From positions 1-64,000 of the forward strand of contig CAVSCD010000004.1 of assembly GCA_963726335.1 (NCBI GenBank): a stretch of DNA of 64,000 nucleotides, read 5' to 3'. Below the pieces are notes generated by a model that saw nothing but the letters and a program-made list of their open reading frames with translations, was not told the DNA's origin and ran no database searches. The stretch's first letter is position 1. The number at the start of each line of letters is the position of its first letter. This stretch comes from CAVSCD01 sp963726335. GTDB taxonomy: Bacteria > Acidobacteriota > Aminicenantia > Aminicenantales > UBA8522. Made by a program: the position numbers and the translations under genes. Shown piece by piece: positions 51,473-60,593 of this stretch.

Positions 51473-54400
51473 ATGAAAAGGCTCACCCATCCTTCGCACC
51501 TCGCCGATTGGAAGGCCCGGCTCCTGGAGGAGCGGCCCGCGGGCCGGAAGACCGTCGTGGTCTCTTCCGGCACGTGCGGTCAGGCCAGCGGGTCGCTCGA
51601 GATCATCGACGCCTTCCGGGGCGAGATCGACCGGCGCGGCCTGGCCGACGAAGTGCGGCTCGAAACGACCGGCTGCCACGGTTTTTGCGAGCTCGAGCCG
51701 AACGTCGTGATCCAGCCGCGGGGCGTTGTCTACAAGAACCTCCGGCCGGAGGATGTCCCGGCCATCGTCGAAGAGACGCTCCTCGGGGACAGGGTCATCC
51801 CGTCTCTCGTCTTCGAGGACCCGGCGACAGGCGGCAAAGCGGAGCTCCAGAAAGACATCCCGTTCTACGGAAAGCAGCTCCGGCTGCTGACGGAGAACAA
51901 CCTCCATATCGACCCGACGCGGATCGAAGACTACATTCTCCTCGACGGCTACCAGGCCCTGGCCAGAGTGCTGTTTGACATGACCGCCGAGGAGGTGATC
52001 CGGGAGATCACGGCCTCGGGCCTCAGGGGGCGCGGCGGCGCCGGTTTCCCCACCGGCCGGAAGTGGCAGCTCTGCCGCGACTCCGCCGCCGACCAACGGT
52101 ACATCATCTGCAACGCGGACGAGGGCAACCCGGGAACGTTCATGGACCGGAGCATCCTGGGCGCCAACCCCCACAGCGTCATCGAGGGTATGATCATCGG
52201 CGCTTATGCCATCGGCGCCGCCGAAGGCTACGTCTATATCCGGATGGAAGCGCCGCTCGCCCTCCGGATGGTGACCCTGGCCCGGGACGCCGCCCGGAAG
52301 TGCGGCCTGCTCGGAAGATCCATCCTGGGCTCGGAGTTCCATTTCGACATCCAGGTCGTCGAGGGCGCCGGCGCCTTCGTCTGCGGCGAAGAGACCTCGC
52401 TCATGGCCTCGATCGAGGGGCGGCGGGCCTCTCCCCGGCAGCGGCCGCCGTTTCCGGCCCAGGCCGGGCTCTGGGGACGGCCGACGAACATCAACAACGT
52501 CGAGACCTGGGCGAACGTGCCGCTGATCGTCAGCCGGGGCGCGGAGTGGTACAGCCGGATCGGCACGGAGAAAAGCAAGGGGACGAAGATCTTCTCGCTC
52601 GTCGGCAAGATCCGCCAGGCGGGCAATATCGAGGTGCCCATGGGCATCTCGCTCCGCGAGATCGTCTACGACATCGGCGGCGGTATCCGGGACGGCAAGC
52701 GCTTCAAGGCCATCCAGACGGGCGGGCCGTCCGGAGGCTGCCTGCCGGCGTCGATGCTTGACTTGACGATCGATTATGACAACCTGGTCCAGGCGGGTTC
52801 GACCATGGGATCGGGCGGCATGATCGTCATGGACGAGACGACCTGCATGGTCGACATCGCCCGCCACTACCTCCACTTCACCCAGGAAGAGTCATGCGGT
52901 AAGTGCGTGCCCTGCCGCGTCGGGACGCGCCAGATGCACGATATCCTCGTCCGGATCACGGAGGGGAGGGGAGAGGAGAAGGACCTCGAGCAGCTCGAGT
53001 CCCTGGGCAAAGCGATCATGGCCGCCTCGCTCTGCGGCCTGGGCCAGTCGGCGCCCAAGCCCGTGCTCTCGACGCTCCGCCATTTCAGGGACGAATATCT
53101 GGAGCACATCAGGAACAAAAAATGTCCCAGCCTGGTCTGCAAGGAGATCGTCTCCTCACCCTGCCAGTACGCCTGTCCGATCGGCCAGGAAGCACCGGTC
53201 TATATCGCCCTGGTCGCCCAGAACAGGCTCCAGGAAGCCCTGGACATCATCTACAAGGACAATCCCCTGCCCTTCGTGTGCGGCCGGGTCTGCGACCATC
53301 CTTGCGAGGCGGTCTGCGAAGCCGGTAAGACCGCCCGGCCGATCGCCGTCCGGGCGATCAAACGGTTCGTCCTCGACTGGGCCAGACGCGAAGGCCGCCG
53401 CCCCTCTCTGCCGGCGCCCGCGAAGCGGGATGAGGCCGTGGCCGTGGTGGGGGCCGGGCCTGCGGGGCTGACCGCCGCTTATTTTCTGGCGCGAAAAGGG
53501 TTCGCGGTCACCGTCTTCGAGGCCGATGAGGCGCCGGGCGGGACGCTGCGGGCGTTGGTGCCGGATTTCCGGCTCCCAAAAGAGATCCTGGCGCTCGACA
53601 TCGAGCATATCCGGGAGGCGGGCGTGTCGATCGAGACGCGGGCGGCGCTCGGCCGGGATTTTTCGCTCGACGATCTTTTTCAAAGAGGGTTCAAGGCCGT
53701 GCTGATCGCCGCGGGAACACAGAAGCCGCGGCGAAACAAGCTCCCCGGGGAAAATTCGCGGGGAGTCTTGGCGGCGGCCGAGTTCCTCAAGTCCGCGAAG
53801 GCCGGGATAAAAATGAGCTTGGGAAAGAGAGTGGGCGTCGTGGGCGGCGGCTGGCCGGCCCTCGACGCGGCCCGGGCGGCCGTCCGGACTCCCGGGTGCG
53901 AAAAGGTCACGCTCTTCTTCAGCGGCCAGGAACATCATCTGGGCGCCGATCAGGCCGACCTCGAGAGCGCCGCCGGCGAGGGCGTCGAGTTCTGCTATCT
54001 CTGCGCGCCCGTCTCCGTCCTCGCCCAGCGGGAGAAGGTCGCGGGACTCGAATGCCGGAGGCTCGAGCTCGGGCCCGCCGACGAGAACGGCCGCCGGGCG
54101 CTCAAGCCCGTTCCCCGCTCCGGGTTCCGGGTGGAGCTCGATGCGGTGATCATGGTCCAGGGCGGAGGCTCCGGCTTCCTGTCCGCGGCCAGGAGAGAAG
54201 GCTTGGAGACGACAGGATCGGGGACGCTGGCTGTCGACAGCCGGACGCTGGCCACGAACCGCCCCGGGGTCTTCGGCGGCGGCGAAGCAGCGGCCGGGCC
54301 GCTCCCCGTCGTCCAGGCCATGGCATGGGGCCGGAGGGCCGCCGAGTCGATCGGGCGTTTTATCGACGGCGATCCCTCGTTGCCGGAAGCGAAACCGGTC

Positions 54401-54625
54401 CGGCCTTCCGTCTATGTTCCAGATTACGACCGGGGGGACGGGCTGCGGGCTTTAGCCGATCGCCCCGAGATGCCCAGGCTTTCGGCAGCGAAGAGAAAAA
54501 GGAACCATCACGAGGTCGAAACGGGGCTCTCCGAAGACTCGGCGATCGGAGAGGCCCGGCGCTGCCTGCGATGCGAGCTCAGGACGAAAGGCGGCATCGA
54601 GGCCCTCAGGGAAGGCGATGATTAA
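51473..54625 (+). CDS. NuoF/HydB-like flavoprotein fused to a GltD/NfnB-like FAD module
   Basis: A 1050-residue fusion. Residues 1-120 are a thioredoxin-like domain with only three cysteines (Cys35, Cys68, Cys72). Residues about 150-530 are NuoF: the FMN/NADH site GLRGRGGAGFPTGRKW, then CNADEGNPGTFMDRS, the SLBB domain and the [4Fe-4S] ligands ESCGKCVPCRVGTRQ and LCGLGQ. The usual C-terminal two-cluster ferredoxin is replaced from about 560 by a GltD-like part: CQYACPIGQEAP, CGRVCDHPCEAVCEAG, the FAD motif VGAGPAGLTAAYFLARKG and a second nucleotide fold VGVVGGGWPALDAARAA. The tail RRCLRCEL may bind another cluster. NADH oxidation with a second pyridine-nucleotide site is predicted. Confidence 0.88.
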   Translation: MKRLTHPSHLADWKARLLEERPAGRKTVVVSSGTCGQASGSLEIIDAFRGEIDRRGLADEVRLETTGCHGFCELEPNVVIQPRGVVYKNLRPEDVPAIVEETLLGDRVIPSLVFEDPATGGKAELQKDIPFYGKQLRLLTENNLHIDPTRIEDYILLDGYQALARVLFDMTAEEVIREITASGLRGRGGAGFPTGRKWQLCRDSAADQRYIICNADEGNPGTFMDRSILGANPHSVIEGMIIGAYAIGAAEGYVYIRMEAPLALRMVTLARDAARKCGLLGRSILGSEFHFDIQVVEGAGAFVCGEETSLMASIEGRRASPRQRPPFPAQAGLWGRPTNINNVETWANVPLIVSRGAEWYSRIGTEKSKGTKIFSLVGKIRQAGNIEVPMGISLREIVYDIGGGIRDGKRFKAIQTGGPSGGCLPASMLDLTIDYDNLVQAGSTMGSGGMIVMDETTCMVDIARHYLHFTQEESCGKCVPCRVGTRQMHDILVRITEGRGEEKDLEQLESLGKAIMAASLCGLGQSAPKPVLSTLRHFRDEYLEHIRNKKCPSLVCKEIVSSPCQYACPIGQEAPVYIALVAQNRLQEALDIIYKDNPLPFVCGRVCDHPCEAVCEAGKTARPIAVRAIKRFVLDWARREGRRPSLPAPAKRDEAVAVVGAGPAGLTAAYFLARKGFAVTVFEADEAPGGTLRALVPDFRLPKEILALDIEHIREAGVSIETRAALGRDFSLDDLFQRGFKAVLIAAGTQKPRRNKLPGENSRGVLAAAEFLKSAKAGIKMSLGKRVGVVGGGWPALDAARAAVRTPGCEKVTLFFSGQEHHLGADQADLESAAGEGVEFCYLCAPVSVLAQREKVAGLECRRLELGPADENGRRALKPVPRSGFRVELDAVIMVQGGGSGFLSAARREGLETTGSGTLAVDSRTLATNRPGVFGGGEAAAGPLPVVQAMAWGRRAAESIGRFIDGDPSLPEAKPVRPSVYVPDYDRGDGLRALADRPEMPRLSAAKRKRNHHEVETGLSEDSAIGEARRCLRCELRTKGGIEALREGDD

Positions 54626-56918
54626 CCTCAGGATCAACGGCCGGGAGGTCAGGGCGAACCCCGGGGCCACCGTTCTCGAAACGGCCAAAGCCCACGGGAT
54701 CGCCATTCCGAACCTTTGCTCCTCGAGGCACCTCGTTCCCTACGGGGGCTGCCGCCTTTGCCTGGTCGAGATCAAGGGGAAGAAAGGCTTTGTCCCCTCA
54801 TGCTGCACGTACGTCGAGGACGGACTTGACGTCCGGACGGAGACCCCCGAGCTTCAGGACACGCGGCGGCAGACGCTCGAGCTCATCCTGTCCGAGCATC
54901 CCCACGCCTGCCTGATCTGCACCGAGAAAGAAAGCTGCGAAGAGTACAAATCGACGATCCGGAAGGTCGGCGAGGTGACCGGCTGCGTCCTCTGCCCGGA
55001 GAACGGCGACTGCCGTCTCCAGGAGGCGGTCGAACATATTAAGCCCGAGCGGGTGAATTTTCCTGCGTCTTACCGGCAGCTCGATATCCATCGCGAGGAC
55101 CCCTTCTTCGACAGGAACTATAACCTCTGCATACTGTGCGGCCGGTGCGTTCGCGTCTGCAACGAGGTGCGCGGCGCGTCCGTCATCTCTTTCGCTTACC
55201 GCGGGCCCCAGGCCGTCATCCAAACGGCCTTCGACCGTTCGCTCCTCGATTCCGAATGTCAGTTCTGCGGCGCCTGCGTGGACGCCTGCCCGACGGGCTC
55301 CTTGACGGAGCGCGCCGTCAAGGGGCAGGGCCCCGCCGAAGAAAAACGCGCGGTCATATGTCCGCTGTGCGGTGTCGGCTGCACGCTCGAGCTCGGGCTG
55401 CGGCGGGGCGGCATCCTGAATTCGGTCCCCTTGGAAGGGGATAACCTCAACGACGGCCAGGCCTGCGTGAAGGGCCGCTTCACCGTCCGCGAGACGGTCC
55501 ACAGCGCGAAACGGCTGCTCCGCCCCATGGTCCGGAGGGAGGGCCGGCTCGTCGAGACGGGCTGGGATGAGGCCCTCGACCGTGCGGCCTCGGGCTTGAA
55601 GGGCCTTCGGCCGGGCGAGGCGGCGCTCGTCTCCTCGGCCCAGGTTTCGCTCGAGGACCAGTACCTTTTCTTTAAGTTTGCCCGCGAATTCTGGGGCACA
55701 ACGCCCGCCCGTGATATTCCGGCCGCATCGGCCATCGCCGCCTGCTGGAACGAGCTTGGCGCCGCGGGCGTCGCGCCGGGGCTGAATTTCGAGCTGGAAG
55801 CGATAGCCCGGACCAAGGCGGTTTTCGCCCTGGGGACAAACCTCCCCGTCTCGCAGCCGATACTCTGGCTCGAGGTCCTGAAGGCGGTCCGCGGGGGAGC
55901 CGCCCTTTTCGGCTTTGACACCGGGGATCGTGCGACCGGGCGCCATGCCGCCTACGTTTTTCGACCGGGACCGGATCGCCGGCTTCGACTCTTGAGCGTC
56001 ATGGCGCGCCTGGTCGCCGAAAGGACCGCGGCGGACGAAGAAACGGCTGCCCTGGACCGGAGCGGATTTCTGGCGTCGCTCCCGGGATTCGACATCTCCG
56101 AGGCAACAGCCGACGAGCCGCCGGCAGCGGCGCACCTGAGGTCGGCGGCGCGCATCCTCGCCGAATGCCGCCCCGGTGTTATCTTGCTGGGCAGCGGCCT
56201 GTCCGGGTATCCCGAATCCGGCGGGATCATCCGGATGCTCTGGAACCTCTCGATCCTGAGCGGGGCCCGGCTCATCCCGCTTGCCGATGAAAGCAACGAG
56301 CGGGGGAGCTTTGAGCTTCGCCGCGGGCTGGCCAAGGGAATGATCGTCGGCGCGTCGGCCGTGAGCGGCAAGAAAGCGCTCTACATCTGCGGCGACCTGC
56401 CGCTTCCCGACGGAAAGCCGGCCGGCTTTACGGTCTTCCAGGGGAGCTATTCGAGCGATTGCGCGCAGTCGGCCGATGTCGTTCTGCCGGCGTCGGTGTT
56501 CGCCGAAGCCCGGGGCACCTACGTGAACCTCGAGGGCAGGATACAGACATCGCTTCCGGCGCTGGCGCCGGCCGGCGAATCCCGGCCGGATTGGTGGATC
56601 ACCGCCGAGCTGGCCCGGAGGTTGGGAAGCCGGGATTTCGATTACGACGGCCCGGACAGCATCACTCGTGAGCTGGCCGCGTCCGTACCGGCGCTGGCCG
56701 ATGCCGCCCGCCCGAAGCCGACGGGCAGGCCGCCTTTTGTCGCTGAAAGTCCCGGCTCCGTCCGGCGGCTCCTTCCGGTGATCGCCGGCTCATCGACAAG
56801 CGAACCGGCGGCGGCCGAAACGAGGTCCGCCAGCGACAGCTACCGCGGGCTGGACCTGGCCCGGGAAATCAAGGGGCTGAACATGCTCAGGGCGAGGACG
56901 GAGGGTCGTCATGGCTGA
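54618..56918 (+). CDS. NuoG-like iron-sulfur/molybdopterin-fold subunit
   Basis: A 766-residue protein whose start overlaps the previous gene by eight bases. The N-terminus is a complete NuoG electron wire: [2Fe-2S] (CSSRHLVPYGGCRLC, then a later Cys), the His-ligated cluster HPHACLICTEKESC, and two [4Fe-4S] sets CILCGRCVRVC and CQFCGACVDAC. A molybdopterin-oxidoreductase fold follows (CPLCGVGCTLEL, then CVKGRF), shorter than in formate dehydrogenases and without a recognisable catalytic Cys/Sec-His pair, so no formate or other substrate oxidation is predicted. It most likely wires electrons between the NuoF fusion and an acceptor such as ferredoxin. Confidence 0.85.
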   Translation: MINLRINGREVRANPGATVLETAKAHGIAIPNLCSSRHLVPYGGCRLCLVEIKGKKGFVPSCCTYVEDGLDVRTETPELQDTRRQTLELILSEHPHACLICTEKESCEEYKSTIRKVGEVTGCVLCPENGDCRLQEAVEHIKPERVNFPASYRQLDIHREDPFFDRNYNLCILCGRCVRVCNEVRGASVISFAYRGPQAVIQTAFDRSLLDSECQFCGACVDACPTGSLTERAVKGQGPAEEKRAVICPLCGVGCTLELGLRRGGILNSVPLEGDNLNDGQACVKGRFTVRETVHSAKRLLRPMVRREGRLVETGWDEALDRAASGLKGLRPGEAALVSSAQVSLEDQYLFFKFAREFWGTTPARDIPAASAIAACWNELGAAGVAPGLNFELEAIARTKAVFALGTNLPVSQPILWLEVLKAVRGGAALFGFDTGDRATGRHAAYVFRPGPDRRLRLLSVMARLVAERTAADEETAALDRSGFLASLPGFDISEATADEPPAAAHLRSAARILAECRPGVILLGSGLSGYPESGGIIRMLWNLSILSGARLIPLADESNERGSFELRRGLAKGMIVGASAVSGKKALYICGDLPLPDGKPAGFTVFQGSYSSDCAQSADVVLPASVFAEARGTYVNLEGRIQTSLPALAPAGESRPDWWITAELARRLGSRDFDYDGPDSITRELAASVPALADAARPKPTGRPPFVAESPGSVRRLLPVIAGSSTSEPAAAETRSASDSYRGLDLAREIKGLNMLRARTEGRHG

Positions 56919-57744
56919 GATCCTGAGGCGGGAGCGGCTGGTCCCCAACATCCACCTTCTCGAGGTCCGGGCGCCGGAGATCGCCGCCAAGTGCCGCCCC
57001 GGGCAGTTCATGATCGTCATGCCCGGCCTCCGGGGAGAGCGGATCCCCCTGACGATCGCCGACTGGAGCGCGCAGCGGGAGTCCGTGACCGCGGTCTTCA
57101 TGCTCGTCGGCACGTCCACGCACAAGCTGTCTCTCCTTAAGGCCGGGGACGATCTGCCCGTGGTCGTCGGCCCTCTGGGCAAGCCTTCGGACATCCAGAA
57201 TTACGGCACGGTCGTCTGCGCCGGCGGCTGCTTCGGGATCGCCGCGGTCTATCCCATCGCCCGGGCCCTTAAAGAGGCGGGCAACCGTGTCATCACGCTG
57301 ATCGACGTCAAAGCCAACTATCTTTTTTACTGGGAAAAAAAGTTCAGGCGGGTGAGCGACAGGATCAGCGTGTCCTCACGGGACAGCTTCTACAATTCGA
57401 AAGAATATATCCCGAGTATGCTTCAAACCCTGATCGGCGAGGAGAAGAAGATCGACCGGGTGGTCGCCATCGGCTGCACCTACCTTATGTACTCCTGCTC
57501 CGAGGCGACTCGGGCCTCCGGAATCAGGACGATGGTCAGCCTGAACCCGATCATGGTGGACGGCACCGGGATGTGCGGGGCCTGCCGGGTGACCGCCGGC
57601 GGCAAGACCAAGTTCGCCTGCGTCGACGGTCCCGATTTCGACGGGCATACGGTCGATTGGCAGGAGCTTTTTTCCCGGCGGAAATCGTATTTCGACGACG
57701 AGGTCCGCTCCTACTGCGAGTGGGAGAGGAACGAGTTCTCATGA
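56911..57744 (+). CDS. NfnA-like ferredoxin-NAD(P) reductase subunit
   Basis: The 277-residue protein belongs to the PyrK/SudB/NfnA group of FAD and [2Fe-2S] reductases. It has an FAD barrel with RPGQFMIVMPGLRGERIPLT, a nucleotide domain (VVVGPLGKPSDIQNYGTVVC, then AGGCFGIAAVYPIARAL) and the C-terminal cluster region GTGMCGACRVTAGGKTKFAC followed by VDGPDFDGHTVDW, the exact NfnA tail. In NfnAB this subunit handles NADH while NfnB performs bifurcation with NADPH. The start overlaps the NuoG-like gene by eight bases and the end overlaps NfnB by four. Confidence 0.9.
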   Translation: MAEILRRERLVPNIHLLEVRAPEIAAKCRPGQFMIVMPGLRGERIPLTIADWSAQRESVTAVFMLVGTSTHKLSLLKAGDDLPVVVGPLGKPSDIQNYGTVVCAGGCFGIAAVYPIARALKEAGNRVITLIDVKANYLFYWEKKFRRVSDRISVSSRDSFYNSKEYIPSMLQTLIGEEKKIDRVVAIGCTYLMYSCSEATRASGIRTMVSLNPIMVDGTGMCGACRVTAGGKTKFACVDGPDFDGHTVDWQELFSRRKSYFDDEVRSYCEWERNEFS

Positions 57745-59243
57745 GCGATAAACAGGAACTGCCGCCCGAGCTCAAGGCCAGGCTCAAGGCGGAGTTTGAC
57801 AAGGACTGGAGGAGGGAGCTGCGGAAGTCCGTGCCCGTCAAGGAGCGGATGAAGATCCCCCGCCAGAAGATGCCCGAGCGCGAGCCCGGCGTAAGGAACC
57901 GCGATTTCAACGAGGTGAACCGGGGGCTTGATCTCGAGGCCGCCCGGCTGGAGGCCCAGCGCTGCTGGGACTGCGCCAACCCGGGGTGTGTCTCCGGCTG
58001 TCCCGTGGCCATCGACATCCCGAGTTTCGTCAAGCTCATCGACAAGGGCGATATCATCGCCAGCATCCGCAAGATCAAGGAAACGAACAGCCTGCCGGCC
58101 ATTTGCGGCCGCGTCTGCCCCCAGGAAACTCAGTGCGAAATCGTCTGCAACTTGAAAAAGGCGACGGGCCAGCCCGTGGCCATCGGCAACCTGGAGCGTT
58201 TCGTCTCGGACTACGAGAGGCGGGAAGGGGAGGTGTTCATCCCCCCGATCGCTCCGCCGACCGGAAAGAAGATCGCCGTCATCGGCGCCGGCCCGGCGGG
58301 ACTGACGGCCGCGGGCGAGCTGGCCAAGAAAGGCCACGACGTGACCCTCTTCGAGGCGCTCCACATCGCCGGCGGCGTGCTCGTCTACGGCATCCCCGAG
58401 TTCAGGCTGCCCAAGGACATCCTCAAAGCCGAGGTGGATTATCTCCAGAAGCTGGGCGTCCGGCTGAAGACGAGCTTCGTCGTGGGCAAGACGGCGACCC
58501 TCCAGGACCTGAGAACGGAGGGCTACGCGGCCTTCTTCATCGGGACGGGCGCCGGGCTCCCCAACTTCATGAGGATTCCCGGTGAGAACCTGGTCGGCGT
58601 CTATTCGGCCAACGAATACCTGACCCGCTGCAACCTGATGCGGGCTTACGACTTCCCCCGCTACGATACTCCGGTCATCCGCGGCCGGCGGGTGGCCGTG
58701 ATCGGCGGCGGCAACGTGGCCATGGACTCGGTCCGCACCGCCAAGCGGCTGGGAGCGGAGCTGGCCGCCATCATCTACCGCCGGTCGAGGCACGAGCTCC
58801 CGGCGCGCGAGGAGGAGGTCAAGCACGCCGAGGAGGAGGGGATCGAGTTCCACTTCCTGACGACGCCCGTCCGGTACATCGGCGACGATAAGGGCCGGCT
58901 CAAGGCCATGGAATGCCTGAGGATGGACCTGGGCGAGCCCGACGCTTCGGGCCGGCGGCGGCCGGTCCCGGTCGAGGGGTCGGAATTCACCACCGAGATC
59001 GACATGGCGGTCGTGGCCATCGGCCAGAGCCCGAACCCCCTGATACCCCAGACGACGCCCGAGCTCAGGGTGGGGAAGTGGGGTAACCTGGAGGTGGACT
59101 GGCTCACGATGGGCACAACACTCCAGGGGGTGTTCGCCGGCGGCGACATCGTCCGGGGAGGCGCCACCGTCATCCTGGCCATGGGCGACGGCCGGCTGGC
59201 GGCCGAGCACCTCGACAAGTATGTGAATAGCGGCCGGGGCTAG
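57741..59243 (+). CDS. NfnB-like NADPH oxidoreductase (GltD family)
   Basis: ATG 57741 overlaps the nfnA stop (ATGA), giving 500 residues. The N-terminal cluster domain carries CWDCANPGCVSGCPVAIDIP and ICGRVCPQETQCEIVC, binding two [4Fe-4S] clusters. The FAD fold is VIGAGPAGLTAAGELAKKG and the NADPH fold is VIGGGNVAMDSVRTAKRLGA, and the C-terminal FAD site GVFAGGDIVRGGATVILAMG is intact. All standard NfnB residues visible to me are kept. With NfnA it should form a transhydrogenase coupling NADH, NADPH and ferredoxin. It is the sixth gene of the operon. Confidence 0.92.
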   Translation: MSDKQELPPELKARLKAEFDKDWRRELRKSVPVKERMKIPRQKMPEREPGVRNRDFNEVNRGLDLEAARLEAQRCWDCANPGCVSGCPVAIDIPSFVKLIDKGDIIASIRKIKETNSLPAICGRVCPQETQCEIVCNLKKATGQPVAIGNLERFVSDYERREGEVFIPPIAPPTGKKIAVIGAGPAGLTAAGELAKKGHDVTLFEALHIAGGVLVYGIPEFRLPKDILKAEVDYLQKLGVRLKTSFVVGKTATLQDLRTEGYAAFFIGTGAGLPNFMRIPGENLVGVYSANEYLTRCNLMRAYDFPRYDTPVIRGRRVAVIGGGNVAMDSVRTAKRLGAELAAIIYRRSRHELPAREEEVKHAEEEGIEFHFLTTPVRYIGDDKGRLKAMECLRMDLGEPDASGRRRPVPVEGSEFTTEIDMAVVAIGQSPNPLIPQTTPELRVGKWGNLEVDWLTMGTTLQGVFAGGDIVRGGATVILAMGDGRLAAEHLDKYVNSGRG

Positions 59244-59278
59244 GCTCTCCGGCTTGAATATGAACGGAGGATACTGAA

Positions 59279-60577
59279 ATGAGTTGGGTCGACGATTACA
59301 AGAAGAAGCTGACAAGCATCGAAGATGCCGTCTCGGTCGTCAAAAGCGGCGACCGCGTTTACCTCAGCGGCAACGCGGCCACGCCCTATGCCTTGATGAG
59401 GGCGCTGGCGGCGCGGAAGGACGATCTTCGCGACGTCGAGCTCGTCCATGTTCTGCTCCTCGGAGAGGACCCCCTGGCCAAGCCGGAGATGGAGGGCCAT
59501 TTCCGGCACAATTCGCTGTTCGTCGGGCCGGCCGACCGCAAGGCGATCAACGAGGGGCGGGCGGATTATGTGCCCATCTTCCTGCACTGCATTCCCGATC
59601 TGTTCCTGTCGGGGGTCATGCCCCTTGACGTGGCGCTGCTCCATGTTTCGCCCCCGGACGAGCACGGGTTCATGAGCCTCGGGGTCGAGGTCCTGGGGTC
59701 CAAGGCGGCGGCCGAAAAAGCCAAGCTGGTGATCGGCCAGGTCAACGAGAAGATGCCGCGGGTGCTCGGCGATTCGTTCCTGCACATTTCCAGGTTCCAC
59801 AAGCTCGTCGAGATGTCGGAGCCGCTGCCCGAGCTGAAGAAGAGCCCGATGAGCGACGTCGAGCGGGAGATCGGGAAGCACATCGCCGGTCTGATCGAGT
59901 CGGGGTCGACCCTCCAGCTCGGGATCGGCGGCATCCCCGACGCCGTCCTGGCCGCGCTGACCACCCAGCGGGACCTGGGTATCCATACCGAGATGGTCTC
60001 GGATGGCGTCATGGAGGCGATGGAGGCCGGGGTCGTGACCGGTGCCAAGAAGAGCTTCCACCCGAACAAAGTGGTCATCACCTTCGCCCTGGGAAGTGCG
60101 AAGCTTTACGACTTCATCGACAACAACCCGGTCTTCGAGGCCCATCCCACCGATTATGTCAATCATCCCTTCAACGTGGCCCGTAATGATAATATGATCG
60201 CGATCAACTCGGCCATCGAGGTCGACATCACCGGGCAGGTGTGTTCGGATTCGATCGGGACCAGGATCTTCAGCGGGTTCGGCGGGCAGGTCGACTTCAT
60301 CCGGGGCGCGGCGCACTCCAAGGGCGGCAAGCCGATCATCGCCCTGCCGTCGACCGCCAAGGAAGGGGAAATGTCCCGGATCGTGCCGTTCCTCAAACAG
60401 GGCGCCGGCGTTGTCACGACGCGCGGCGACGTGAGGTACGTCGTCACCGAGTTCGGTGTCGCCTATCTCTACGGCAAAAACCTCCAGGAGCGGACCAAGG
60501 CCTTGATCAACATCGCCCACCCCAAGTTCCGGGCGGACCTTGTTCGGGAGGCCAAGGGCAGGAATCTCCTCCGGTAA
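59279..60577 (+). CDS. Acetyl-CoA hydrolase / CoA-transferase family enzyme
   Basis: The 432-residue protein belongs to the acetyl-CoA hydrolase/4-hydroxybutyrate CoA-transferase family, which moves CoA between acids through a glutamyl-CoA thioester. Typical blocks are LHVSPPDEHGFMSLGVEVLG, LQLGIGGIPDAVLAALT, LGIHTEMVSDGVMEAMEAG (containing the likely catalytic Glu region) and SGFGGQVDFIRGAAHSKGGK, then VVTEFGVAYLYGK. GGAGG lies upstream of ATG 59279. It is 35 bases after NfnB and probably the last gene of the operon, tying acid/CoA exchange in fermentation to the redox enzymes. Confidence 0.88.
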   Translation: MSWVDDYKKKLTSIEDAVSVVKSGDRVYLSGNAATPYALMRALAARKDDLRDVELVHVLLLGEDPLAKPEMEGHFRHNSLFVGPADRKAINEGRADYVPIFLHCIPDLFLSGVMPLDVALLHVSPPDEHGFMSLGVEVLGSKAAAEKAKLVIGQVNEKMPRVLGDSFLHISRFHKLVEMSEPLPELKKSPMSDVEREIGKHIAGLIESGSTLQLGIGGIPDAVLAALTTQRDLGIHTEMVSDGVMEAMEAGVVTGAKKSFHPNKVVITFALGSAKLYDFIDNNPVFEAHPTDYVNHPFNVARNDNMIAINSAIEVDITGQVCSDSIGTRIFSGFGGQVDFIRGAAHSKGGKPIIALPSTAKEGEMSRIVPFLKQGAGVVTTRGDVRYVVTEFGVAYLYGKNLQERTKALINIAHPKFRADLVREAKGRNLLR

Positions 60578-60593
60578 TCGGACGCCCGCCGGG

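Noticed and set aside
54618..56918. Formate dehydrogenase or other active molybdoenzyme, possibly with selenocysteine
   Set aside because: No in-frame TGA and no catalytic Cys/Sec-His pair are seen; the molybdopterin region is short and NuoG-like.
51020..59243. Electron-bifurcating [FeFe] hydrogenase
   Set aside because: NuoE/NuoF/NuoG-like parts are present, but there is no H-cluster motif in any frame of the operon.
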